Source of the DNA: Verrucomicrobiota bacterium
Lineage (GTDB): Bacteria > Verrucomicrobiota > Verrucomicrobiia > Limisphaerales > J093
Assembly (NCBI GenBank): GCA_027493615.1
Contig: JAOSKK010000001.1
Location: forward strand, 735,629 to 799,628
DNA length: 64,000 bases
Reading direction: 5' to 3'
In this document: positions 46,669 through 55,879 of the stretch, piece after piece
Layout of the letters: every line of letters starts with the position of its first letter
Position numbering within the stretch: the stretch's first letter is position 1
The notes under the pieces: model-generated
What the model was told of the DNA's origin: nothing
What the model saw: the letters and a program-made list of their open reading frames with translations, nothing else
Database searches by the model: none
Made by a program: the position numbers and the translations under genes

Positions 46669-49600
46669 ATGAAGCGGTGGTATCTCGGACGCATCCTGGC
46701 CGCGGGCGCGCTCGTGGCGACGGCCGGTGCGGTGGATTTCGCCCGGGACATTCAACCCATCTTCATCAAGCGCTGCTCGGAGTGCCACGGGCCGGATCAG
46801 CAGAAGTCGCGGCTCCGGTTGGACCTCAAAGCGGCGGCGTTCCAGGGCGGTCGCTCCGGCAAACCCGGGCTGGTGCCCGGCCATTCTGACCAGAGCGAGG
46901 TGTTCCGCCGCGTGGTCACGCACGACGCGGATGACCTGATGCCGCCCAAAGGGGCGCCGCTCACGGAGGCCGACATCGCCCTGCTGAAGGCCTGGATCGA
47001 CGGAGGGGCGGAGTGGCCCGAGGCGGATGCGCGCCAGCACTGGTCGTTTGTGCCCCCCACTCGTCCGGCCGTGCCGCCGGTGGCCGCCGCCCACGGGGGA
47101 TACACCCCAGTGGACCAGTTCCTCTTGGCGCGACTCGAACGCGAGGGACTGACGCCCGCGGCCGAAGCGGATCGCCCGACCTTGATCCGGCGGTTGAGTC
47201 TCGATCTGACAGGGCTGCCGCCGAGTTGGAGTGAGGTGCAGGACTTCGTGCACGACCCGCGGCCCGACGCTTACGAGCGGTTGGTGGATCGGTTGCTGCG
47301 TTCGCCACATTATGGTGAGCACATGGCGCGCTGGTGGCTGGACCTGGCCCGGTACGCCGACTCAAACGGCTATCAAGTGGACCTGGCGCGCTCGATCTGG
47401 CCTTACCGCGACTGGGTGATCGACGCATTCAACCGCAACAAGCCTTTCGACCAGTTCACGATCGAACAACTCGCCGGCGACCTCCTGCCCAACCCCTCGC
47501 TCGCCCAGCGCATCGCGACCGGATTCAACCGCAACACGAAGATCAACGACGAGGGCGGCGGGGACGCCGAGGAGTACCGCACCAAGGCCGTGAAAGACCG
47601 CGTGGCGACGACCGCCACCACCTGGCTGGGATTGACGATGGCGTGTGCCGAGTGCCACACCCACAAGTACGACCCCATCTCGCACGAGGAGTACTACCGA
47701 TTCTACGCCTTCTTCAACAACACCGCCGACGGCGGCAATTACAGCGTCGAGCCCACGCTGCCGGTGCCCCCGCCTGATGTGACCCGACAGGTCCGCTATC
47801 TGCGCGAGCGGATCGCCGAAGTCCAGCAGCGGTTGGACGGAACCGAGCGCGAGCTCGAGGCGCGCAGGGACGAGTGGGAAAGGACGACAGCCGCTCACGC
47901 GGACGTGTGGGTGCCCTTGCGGCTGACCCACGTCGTGTCCACCGGAGGCTCCGGGTACACCAACCTGGCGGACGGGTCGGTGTTGGCGACCGGGGTGAAC
48001 CCGATCTACGACACGATCCACGTCGAGACCGAGACGGATCTCACCGGCATCACCGCGGTCCTGCTCGAAGTCCTGCCGGATCCCAGTCTGCCCAAGAACG
48101 GCCCGGGACGCTGGGGTCAGACCGGGAACTTCATCCTCGACGAGTTTGCCGCCAGCGCCGTTCCCCTGACCGGCCCCGCGCCTGCCGACACCAACCTGGT
48201 CTTCACGGGGGCCGTGGCCGACTGGGAGCAGTTGTACTACCGTGCCGAACACGCGGTGGATCGCAACCCCAAGACCGGCTGGGCCATCGGCCCGCGCTTT
48301 GGCGAGCGGCATTTCCTGATCGCACCCCTTCAGGAACCGGTGGGTTTCTCCGGCGGCACGCGACTGGGCTTCCGCTTCGAGCATTACCACGGGAACAGCC
48401 ACACGCTCGGCCGGTTCCGGCTTTCCGTATCGACCGTTCAAGACCTGGCCGCACTCTGGCCGGTCGGCGACGAAACGCGTGCCATCGCCCGGACGCCGCG
48501 GGCCGAACGCACCGCCGAGCAGACCGCTCGTCTCGTCGCCGCCCAGCGCAAGGCCTCCGGTCAGTGGCGTGCCCTCGACGCTGAGTTGTTCCGGGTGAAC
48601 CAACGTGAGGCCGAACTGGCCAATGCGAAGCACACCACGCTGGTCATGAAGGAACTGCCGCAGCCGCGCGAGACCTACATCCATCTTCGCGGCGATTTCC
48701 TGGCCAAAGGGAAGGTGGTGACGCCCGGCGTGCCGGAGTTCCTCCCCCCCTGCCGGCGGACGCCCCGTTGAACCGCCTCACACTCGCGCGTTGGCTGGTG
48801 TCGCCGGAGAACCCGCTCACCGCTCGCGTGACGGTGAACCGACTGTGGGAACGGTTCTTCGGGATCGGCCTTGTCCAGACCAGCGAAGACTTCGGGCGAC
48901 AGGGCGAAACGCCGTCGCATCCGGAACTGCTGGACTGGCTCGCCCTCGAGTTGCGCGATTCAGGCTGGGATCTGAAACGGCTGCAGAAGCTCCTGGTGAT
49001 GTCCGCCGCCTACCGCCAGAGCGCCGCCGCGACGCCGGGCCTGCTGGAGAAGGACCTGTATAACCGTTTGCTGGCCCGCGGCCCGCGGTTCCGACTGGAC
49101 CCCGAAGTGATCCGCGATCAAGCCCTGGCCGTGAGCGGCTTGCTCAACCCTGACATCGGCGGGCCCAGCGTCTACCCGGTCCAGATTCCCAACCTTTGGA
49201 AGGAGATCGGATTCCTGCGACCCGAGATTGGCATGGACGAATGGCCCACGAGCGAGGGCCCGGAGCTCTATCGCCGCGGTGTGTACACGTTCTGGCGGCG
49301 GGTCTGCACCTACCCGACGTTTGCGACGTTTGACGCCCCGAGTCGCGAGGTGTGCACGGCCCGCCGGCCGCGCACGAACACGCCGTTGCAGGCGCTGGCG
49401 GCGCTGAACGAGCCCACATTGCTCGAGGCGGCCCGGGTGTTCGCCCAGCGCATTCTACGCGAAGGCGGCGACGTTCCGGCGCAGCAGATCGAGTTCGCCT
49501 TCCGCACCTGCTTGGGCCGCAACCCGCTGCCCGCGGAACGTCAACGCCTGCTCACGCTGCTCGACCAGCAGTGGCGCAGTTTCGAGCACGATTTCGAAGC

Positions 49601-49726
49601 CGCGGAGGCGCTGGTGAACGTGGGGTCGGCCCCCGGCCGACGAGCTTGGACGTGCGTCGTCTGGCCGCCTGGATGATCGTTGCCAACGTCCTGCTGAACC
49701 TTGATGAAACGCTGGTGAAGGGCTGA
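46669..49726 (+). CDS. PSCyt1/DUF1549/DUF1553 cytochrome-like secreted protein, copy 2, frameshifted
   Basis: About 1,018 residues; the ATG at 46669 follows AAGAGGC. The signal peptide is short ([19 protein letters not shown]), then [20 protein letters not shown] with the CxxCH site, [60 protein letters not shown] and the DUF1553 end ([40 protein letters not shown]). Slips at the CCTCCCCCCCTG run near 48750 and near 49632 split it. The second half continues to [17 protein letters not shown]. It is diverged from copy 1 in the middle (residues about 380-680) but similar at both ends, so this is an old duplication or separate acquisition. Confidence 0.9.
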
Positions 49727-49739
49727 ACGCGTGGGAAGC

Positions 49740-50095
49740 TCCAAGGTCAAAGTTCAAAGCTCAAGGGAAGATCCAAGTTCCGGGGATGCGGGTGACCCGT
49801 TCGCAGCCGAGGCGCCGTGGTGGAGCGAGGAGGAGGCTGGCAGGGGATTGGCGCTGAGGGAGGAACCGCCCGACGGCAAGGCCGCTCATCCCTGGGATTT
49901 GCTCGAGCGAACCGCGGTCTTCGGTGAGCAGGTGGTGCGATCCTCGAAGCGCGTCCCCTCTACCGCGAGGCGCATGAGTTGCTCTGCATCTTCGCGAGCA
50001 TGCGCAAGAAACGAGCCGCCCAGCGCGATTGACGCTGGGCACTTGGGGCTTCCCTTGAGCTTTGAGCTTTGAACTTTGAACTTTGAACTTTGAGC
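49740..50095. repeat. Heptad-repeat arms between copy-2 PSCyt1 and DUF1501 genes
   Basis: The left arm (49740-49775) has AAGGTCAAAGTTCAAAGCTC and AAGGGAAGATCCAAG. The right arm (50048-50095) has CTTCCCTTGAGCTTTGAGCT and then three tandem TTTGAAC units. Arms are inverted relative to each other, as at 44758-44995. Between them lies the four-helix-bundle remnant. The 377-base gap has no intact gene. Confidence 0.7.
49890..50032 (+). pseudogene. Remnant of a four-helix-bundle (S23/IVS-type) protein gene
   Basis: HPWDLLERTAVFGEQVVR (about 49887-49940) matches the start of four helix bundle proteins (PF05635/TIGR02436 type). Eighteen bases later, in another frame, LYREAHELLCIFASMRKKRA (49958-50017) matches their C-terminal helix and runs to a stop at 50030-50032. 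The two middle helices (around the family's RSGTS-GANY region) are gone. Function of the family is unknown; intact copies are often found in rRNA spacers or between heptad repeats. Confidence 0.6.
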
Positions 50096-50103
50096 TTCTG
50101 CCC

Positions 50104-51544
50104 ATGACCTCCCTGCACTCTCTCCGCAACGCGACGCGCCGCCGCTTCCTGCAGCAATGCAGCACGGGCATGGGCGCGATGGCGCTGGCTTCGCTGCTGA
50201 ACGGGCGATTGTTCGGCGCCGAGCCGGCGGGGTCCGCCGGTCCGGCCCGACCTCGGGGGCCGCACTTTGCACCGAAGGCCAAGAACCTCATCTACCTGTT
50301 CCAGTCCGGCGGGCCGTCACAGTTGGATCTGTTCGACTACAAGCCCGAGCTGATCAAGCGGGACGGCCAGAAGGTGCCGGAGGAACTGGTCAAGAACATC
50401 CGCCTGGCGCAGATCGGCAAGGACGCGGCCCTGCTGGGCACGAAGTACCGCTTCGCGCAGTACGGCCGATCCGGGGTCTGGATCTCCGAGCTCCTGCCGC
50501 ACCTGCAGACCATCGTGGACGACGTCTGTTTCGTGCAGGGCTTGTACTCGGAGGCGTTCAACCACGACCCGGCCACGCTGTTCATGAACACGGGAGCCCA
50601 GCTTGCCGGCCGGCCCGCCATGGGCGCCTGGTTCAGCTACGGTCTGGGCAGCGAAAACCAGGACCTGCCTGCGTTTGTCGTGCTCATGACCGGCGTGGGC
50701 CAGCCGCTGACGAACAGCGCGTGGGGCAGCGGCTTTCTGCCGACCGTTCACCAGGGTGTCCAACTGCGCTCGCAGGGGGACCCGGTGCTGTTCGTGAACA
50801 ACCCCCGGGCATGGGCGCGGAGCGCCGCCGCGCGTCACTGGATGCCCTTCGCGATCTCAACCAGATGCGCTATGACGCCCTGCAGGATCCGGAGATCCAG
50901 ACCCGCATCGCGGCCTATGAAATGGCGTACCGGATGCAGACCAGCGTGCCGGAGGTCATGGACATCTCCCGGGAACCGGCGGCGATGCACGCGCTCTACG
51001 GCACGACCCCGGGTCGCGCCTCGTTTGCCAACAACTGCCTGCTCGCGCGCCGGCTTGTCGAGCGGGGCGTGCGTTTCGTGCAGTTGTACCATCGCGGCTG
51101 GGACCATCACGGCGGTCCCGACGGCAACCTCGTGTTCGATCTGAAGAAACGCTGCCTGGAGACTGACCAGGCCTGTGTGGCGCTGGTTCGCGACCTCAAA
51201 CAGCGCGGGTTGCTCGATGAGACCCTGGTCGTGTGGGGCGGGGAGTTCGGCCGGACCCCGATGATGCAAGGGCGCTTCAGCCCGACCAGATCGGGCGGGA
51301 CCATCACCCGCACGGTTACACGATCTGGATGGCGGGCGGTGGCATCAAGCCGGGGATCGTGTATGGCGCCACGGATGAATTCGGGTTCTACGCCGTGGAT
51401 CAGACGATGCACGTGCACGACCTGCACGCCACGATCCTGCACCTGTTCGGCGTCGACCACACCCGCTTGACCTATCGGTTCCAGGGCCGCGACTTCCGGC
51501 TCACCGACGTGCACGGGGAGGTGGCGAAGGCCCTGCTGGCCTGA
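50104..51544 (+). CDS. DUF1501 TAT-exported protein, copy 2, frameshifted
   Basis: About 479 residues from the ATG at 50104. The TAT leader is [20 protein letters not shown]. Family pieces are [75 protein letters not shown] and [20 protein letters not shown]. Slips near 50805 (CCCCCGGGC) and 51270 split it into three frames. Partner of the PSCyt1 copy 2 gene. It is more similar to copy 1 at both ends than in the middle. Confidence 0.9.
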
Positions 51545-51569
51545 GCCTGCCGGCGCGCGCATCGCCCCG

Positions 51570-51620
51570 TGGGAGTCGCGAAGCGTTCGGAGTGCGAGCG
51601 GTTCACCGCCGCTTTGCGTG
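51570..51620. repeat. REP-like unit (GCGAAGCGTTCGGAGTGCG type)
   Basis: TCGCGAAGCGTTCGGAGTGC followed by GCGGTTCACCGCCGCTTTGCGTGCA. It is the single-arm relative of the pairs at 52902-53092. Confidence 0.65.
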
Positions 51621-51644
51621 CAGGGGAGGAAGGGCCCACGCCGC

Positions 51645-52007
51645 TCAGTCAAACCACTCGTCGGCCGGATCGAAGGCGGGGATGGGGATGTTGAGGAGCC
51701 GCAGGCGCCCTACCGCCCGGTGGCGGCATCCCGGGCGGATCAGCACGGCGGTGAGCGGGCGGAGCGGGAAGACTCGCCCGTCCAATTCGATGGTACCCTC
51801 GCCTTCGAGCACCACATAGATCTCGGTCATCCCCCGATGATAGTGCGTGCGGCTGTCCGCGTGGATGTCCGTCAGGTGAACGCTGGCGGGAGCGTTGGGC
51901 ACATCGCGAAAGGCTCGTCGCGCCTCCCCGCAGGGACAAGCCACCCCGGGCAGGCTGTCGAGTTGGGCGAGGGCGTAACGGGGTGCGTCGGGAACGTCTG
52001 TTGGCAT
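51645..52007 (-). CDS. Cupin-domain protein
   Basis: 120 residues, small single-domain cupin. The first cupin motif is in HADSRTHYHRGMTEIYVVLE, with His and Glu metal ligands, then GEGTIELDGRVFPL. The second is RPGCRHRAVGRLRLLNIPIP. The start is the ATG at 52007; a GTG lies two codons earlier. Probably metal-binding. It may be an isomerase, dioxygenase or sugar-binding protein; its neighbours favour a carbohydrate role. Confidence 0.8.
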   Translation of the reverse strand: MPTDVPDAPRYALAQLDSLPGVACPCGEARRAFRDVPNAPASVHLTDIHADSRTHYHRGMTEIYVVLEGEGTIELDGRVFPLRPLTAVLIRPGCRHRAVGRLRLLNIPIPAFDPADEWFD

Positions 52008-52145
52008 GCCCACGATGTAGCGTCGGACCGTCGGCCTGCCAAGCCCGCGAACGTTTCCCGCGCGCCGAATTCCGGGCTTCGGTTGCGGCGTTGTCGTGCT
52101 GCGGTGCTTGCCGGGTCAACGAGGCCGGGGCGATACTCGCCCGTC

Positions 52146-52804
52146 GTGAAGAGCGGGTCGGGCCGGACACAGACCGTGGTGTGGCTGGTGGAAGACCACG
52201 AGGACTGCCGGCGCATGGTGGCGCGGGCGGTCAACCGGGTCGAACACCTGGTGTGTGCCCACGCTTTTGGTCGGTGCGAGGACGTCCTTGCGGCGCTGGA
52301 ACGGGAGCCGGCGCCGGATGTGCTCTTGCTGGATGTCGGCCTGCCGGGCATGAACGGATCGAGGGCACGCGGCGGATCAAGGCCCGGGCGCCCGCGACGC
52401 AGGTCATCATGCTGACGGTGTACGATGACCACGAGAAGGTGTTTCAAGCCCTCTGCGCCGGAGCGTCCGGGTACCTGCTCAAGACGGCGGATGTCGAGGC
52501 CATCATCGGGGCCATTGAGCAGGTGCTGGCGGGGGGCGCGCCGATGAACCCCCGGGTGGCGCGGCTCGTGCTGGACATGTTCACGCATCTGGCGGTGCCC
52601 CCCCGCAAAGACTATGGCCTTTCGCCGCGGGAACGCGAGATCCTCGAGTGGATGGTGCAGGGGCTGATTAAGAAGGAGATCGCGGAGCGTTGCGGGCTCA
52701 GCTACCACACCGTGGACAATCATCTCCGCAGCATCTACACCAAGCTCCACGTGCACACGCGCAGCGGGGCGGTGGCCAAGGCGGTGACCGAACGGCTGCT
52801 GTGA
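52146..52804 (+). CDS. NarL/FixJ-type response regulator, frameshifted
   Basis: About 218 residues from the GTG at 52146. The receiver domain has the acidic pocket (WLVEDHEDCRRMVARAVN) and phospho-acceptor Asp in VLLLDVGLPGMNG. After a slip near 52360 it goes on IKARAPATQVIMLTVYDDHE and GASGYLLKTADVEAIIGAIE (Lys105-equivalent). The output domain is a LuxR helix-turn-helix, LSPREREILEWMVQGLIKKE and YHTVDNHLRSIYTKLHVHTR. No histidine kinase is in the window. It is divergent from the cupin gene. Confidence 0.87.
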
Positions 52805-52901
52805 AGCCGCACGTGATGGATACCGGCCGACGATGGCAAGAGGGCTGTTCCTTGTGGACCTGCCCGGGAGCCGTGAACCTGAAAGCACCGGTAAACCGGA
52901 C

Positions 52902-53092
52902 GCACTCCAGACGCTTCGCGCGAAACGGACGGGCTGCGCCTATCGCGAAGCGTCTGGAGTGCGGGGATTCACCCCCGCTTTTCGTGCACGGTTCATGCGA
53001 AGAGGCGAACGAAAAGCGCCACTCGAAGCTGGCGCACTCCAAACGTTCCGCGCGCACCCATCGCAGTCATCCTCGCGAAGCGTGGGGAGTGC
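52902..53092. repeat. REP cluster: perfect 19-bp inverted pair and a second imperfect pair
   Basis: GCACTCCAGACGCTTCGCG (52902-52920) and its exact inverse CGCGAAGCGTCTGGAGTGC (52944-52962) enclose 23 bases. A second, weaker pair is at 53031-53092. GGGGATTCACCCCCGCTTTT at 52963-52982 is the second module of the same family seen at 51570. A GGCGGGACGCCCGCACCACA unit at 53164-53183 is matched at 60737-60755. These fill the roughly 446-base gap before the lipoprotein gene; no gene is seen. Confidence 0.8.
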
Positions 53093-53250
53093 GTGGCGCT
53101 TCCGCGCCGCCTTGCGTGAGGAAGCAGCAGGCGGGAGACCTGCCCGAGGGCCATGAACCGCGGAGGGTGCAGGCGGGACGCCCGCACCACACTTTCCCGG
53201 GCCGCGGGCAGGGGAACCGGACACCGGCACGAGCGCGTCACTGGCTTCCG

Positions 53251-54510
53251 GTGGCGCTGGGGATGATGCTTCTGCTGTTGGTTGCCGGTTGCCGCCCGGA
53301 ACCCGCCAGGCCGGGCGTGCGCGAGATCCGCTCGATCCACATGACCGGGGTCTACGCCGATGCGGCGCGGGTGTTGGCAGCGGAGTTCCAGCGTCAGACC
53401 GGCCTGCACGTCAAGATCGTGGACGCCCCGTACCTCAGCTTGCGCGAGAAGGAACTGACCGACGTACTGCTTGGCACCGGCACGTTCGACGTGCTGCAGG
53501 TCGCCCACCAGTGGGAGGGCGAGATGCTCCCCCACCTGTTGCCCCTGGACGATTTCGTGGTGCGGTACGGGCCTGATCTCGCCGATTTCATCCCGGCCGT
53601 GCGCCAGCATTCCGGGCGGTGGAACGGGCGCATCTACGCCCTGCCGATGGCCTGCGACGTCATCACCCTGCTTTACCGCCGGGACGTCTTCGCGGACCGG
53701 TCGGCGGCGTTTCAGGCCCAGACGGGGCGCCCGCTGGAACCCCCGCGCACGTGGGAGGAGTACCTCGAGATCGTCCGCTTCCTGCACAGCCCTTCGCTCT
53801 ACGGCAACATCATCATGGGCCTGCAGGAACAGAACTTCACCGTATGGGCGGGCATCTTCCACGGGTTGGGCGGGCAGTTGGTCGATGCGCAGTGGCAACC
53901 GCAGCTCGACAGCGAGATCGGCGTCCGGAGCCTGAGCCTCTTTGTCGAGATGTTCCGCTATGCTCCGCCGGGCTCGGAACGACTCGGCTTCACTGAGGCA
54001 AACGCCCTCTTTCTCCAGGGCAAAGGGGCGATGTACCTCACGTGGCCCAGCCTGATCTGGGCGCAACTGAAGGACACGAACCTGTGCCGCTTCCCGGAGC
54101 ACATCGGGGCCGCGGTCATTCCCGGCCGACGGCCGCAGCTCAGCGCGTGGTCGCTGGGCATCAACCGGGCGTGCACCGTCCCCGAGGCGGCCTATCGCTG
54201 GATCGAGTTCTTCGTCAATGCCCCCAACACCCGCCGCCTGTTGCTTGAGTGGGGCAAGGGCTCGCCGCGCCAGTCGACCTACGAAGACCCGGAGTGCCGC
54301 CGCGTCATCCCGTACCTCGACCAGATCCTCGAAGGTTTCCCCGGCAACCAACCCCGGTTCCGCATCCCGTCCTCGCAGGAGCTCACCGACTATCTGGACC
54401 AACAGATCGCCGACGCGGTCAGCGGGCGAATCCCGCCGCACGCGGCGCTCGAACGGGCGGCGGCGCGCTGGCGCGAAATCCTGGCCGAGACCGGCTACCT
54501 GCGGGACTGA
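53251..54510 (+). CDS. Extracellular solute-binding lipoprotein (sugar type)
   Basis: About 419 residues. The GTG at 53251, or ATG at 53263, starts a lipoprotein signal with lipobox LLVAGC. The mature part resembles family-1 solute-binding proteins of sugar ABC importers: VLAAEFQRQTGLHVKIVDAP, TFDVLQVAHQWEGEMLPHLL, GRIYALPMACDVITLLYRRD, PRTWEEYLEIVRFLHSPSLY and ANALFLQGKGAMYLTWPSLI. The frame is open far upstream through the REP cluster, but those codons have no protein character. No permease or ATPase genes are adjacent. A sugar porter of the MFS type is two genes downstream. Confidence 0.82.
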   Translation: MALGMMLLLLVAGCRPEPARPGVREIRSIHMTGVYADAARVLAAEFQRQTGLHVKIVDAPYLSLREKELTDVLLGTGTFDVLQVAHQWEGEMLPHLLPLDDFVVRYGPDLADFIPAVRQHSGRWNGRIYALPMACDVITLLYRRDVFADRSAAFQAQTGRPLEPPRTWEEYLEIVRFLHSPSLYGNIIMGLQEQNFTVWAGIFHGLGGQLVDAQWQPQLDSEIGVRSLSLFVEMFRYAPPGSERLGFTEANALFLQGKGAMYLTWPSLIWAQLKDTNLCRFPEHIGAAVIPGRRPQLSAWSLGINRACTVPEAAYRWIEFFVNAPNTRRLLLEWGKGSPRQSTYEDPECRRVIPYLDQILEGFPGNQPRFRIPSSQELTDYLDQQIADAVSGRIPPHAALERAAARWREILAETGYLRD

Positions 54511-54661
54511 CACAGCCCGGCCGCCCGGGGGCGACGGTCCATGACGTGAATGCGTCATGGCGCAGCGGCGGCTTCGCCTTAGAGTCCGGGGAGCCGGTCG
54601 GGCTGGGGCCGGCCAGCGCCGCCGCCCACGAGGCGATGCGGGTCAGATCGAAAGACCGCGG

Positions 54662-55876
54662 ATGAACCCTTTGCCATCTTCCCATCGCCGGGCCGAACTC
54701 CTCGGCATCTATCGGGACGGACTGCTGCACGACACGTTGCCGTTCTGGATTCCGCGCGCCATCGATCGCGAGCACGGTGGCTACTTCACCTGCCTCGATC
54801 AGGACGGAAGTCTGCTGCAGACGGACAAACCGATCTGGTTCCAGGGCCGCTTTGCCTGGCTGCTGGCAACCCTCTACGACACCGTCGAAGCCCGCCCCGA
54901 ATGGCTCGAGTTGGCCCGGCACGGGCTCGAGTTCCTCGACCGCCACGGCTACGACACCGACGGGCGCATGTTCTTCTCGGTGACGCGCGAGGGCCGGCCG
55001 CTGCGCAAGCGGCGTTACGTCTTCTCCGAGCTCTTCACGGTGATCGCGCTGGCGGCCTATGGACGGGCGGCCAACGACGCGGGCCGCACCCAACAGGCAT
55101 TGGACCTGTTTCGGCGCGTGCTGCACTACCTCGACACCCCCGGGTTCCTGCCGCCGAAGACCGATCCCGGGACGCGGCCGCTCAAGGGATTGTCCGTGCC
55201 GATGATCCTGATCGTCACGGCCCAGGAACTGCGCAAGTCCAGCCCCGACCCGGTCTGCGCGGAGGTGATCGACCGCTGCGCGACCGAGATCGAGCGGGAT
55301 TTCCTCAAGCCGGAGTGGCGGTGCCTCCTCGAGTGTGTCGGGCCGCAGGGCGAGTTCTACGACAACTTCGAGGGCCGCCTCATCAACCCGGGACACAGCC
55401 TGGAGGCGGGCTGGTTCCTCCTCGAGGAGGCGCGCTTGCGGGGGGGCGATCCGCGCCTGACGCGGCTGGGCTGCACGATCATCGACTATTCGATCGAGCA
55501 GGGCTGGGACCCCGAGCACGGCGGAATCCTGTACTACCGGGATGCGCGGGGGCTTCCGGCCACGGAGTACTGGCACGACATGAAATTCTGGTGGCCGCAC
55601 AACGAGGCCATCATTGCCATGCTCCTGGCCTGGCAGCTTACCGGGGAGGCCAGGTACGCCCGGTGGCACGCCATGGTCCATGACTGGGCCTATGCGCACT
55701 TCCCCGACCCGCTTCACGGCGAGTGGTTCGGCTATCTGCACCGCGACGGCAGCGTGTCCACACGGCTTAAAGGCAACCTGTGGAAGGGACCGTTCCACCT
55801 GCCCCGCATGCAGTGGTACTGCTGGCAAAGGCTGCGGGAGTGGGGCGACCCGGGATCGCAATCCGCGGGGGCCTGA
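54662..55876 (+). CDS. AGE-family epimerase/isomerase (N-acylglucosamine 2-epimerase type)
   Basis: 404 residues, (alpha/alpha)6 barrel family that interconverts N-acetylglucosamine/N-acetylmannosamine or related sugars such as mannose/glucose. FWIPRAIDREHGGYFTCLDQ, WFQGRFAWLLATLYDTVE, GHSLEAGWFLLEEARLRGG and TEYWHDMKFWWPHNEAIIAM are conserved active-site regions, including the catalytic His residues. The frame continues upstream to 54557, but the ATG at 54662 matches family starts. Intact. Three bases separate its stop from the sugar porter start, so they are probably co-translated. Confidence 0.88.
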   Translation: MNPLPSSHRRAELLGIYRDGLLHDTLPFWIPRAIDREHGGYFTCLDQDGSLLQTDKPIWFQGRFAWLLATLYDTVEARPEWLELARHGLEFLDRHGYDTDGRMFFSVTREGRPLRKRRYVFSELFTVIALAAYGRAANDAGRTQQALDLFRRVLHYLDTPGFLPPKTDPGTRPLKGLSVPMILIVTAQELRKSSPDPVCAEVIDRCATEIERDFLKPEWRCLLECVGPQGEFYDNFEGRLINPGHSLEAGWFLLEEARLRGGDPRLTRLGCTIIDYSIEQGWDPEHGGILYYRDARGLPATEYWHDMKFWWPHNEAIIAMLLAWQLTGEARYARWHAMVHDWAYAHFPDPLHGEWFGYLHRDGSVSTRLKGNLWKGPFHLPRMQWYCWQRLREWGDPGSQSAGA

Positions 55877-55879
55877 GCG

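Noticed and set aside
46484..46672. Small open frame overlapping the DUF1501 copy-1 stop
   Set aside because: It overlaps by an ATGA but encodes a low-complexity Arg-rich sequence, and the 181-base spacer is better seen as non-coding, with AAGAGGC near 46654 before the next gene.
52902..53183. CRISPR array
   Set aside because: The repeats are palindromic REP units in alternating orientation and irregular spacing, not direct repeats with uniform spacers; no cas genes occur.
52690..53250. N-terminal 190 codons in frame with the sugar-binding lipoprotein
   Set aside because: They run through the response regulator end in another frame and through REP palindromes; a lipobox start at 53251-53263 explains the protein.
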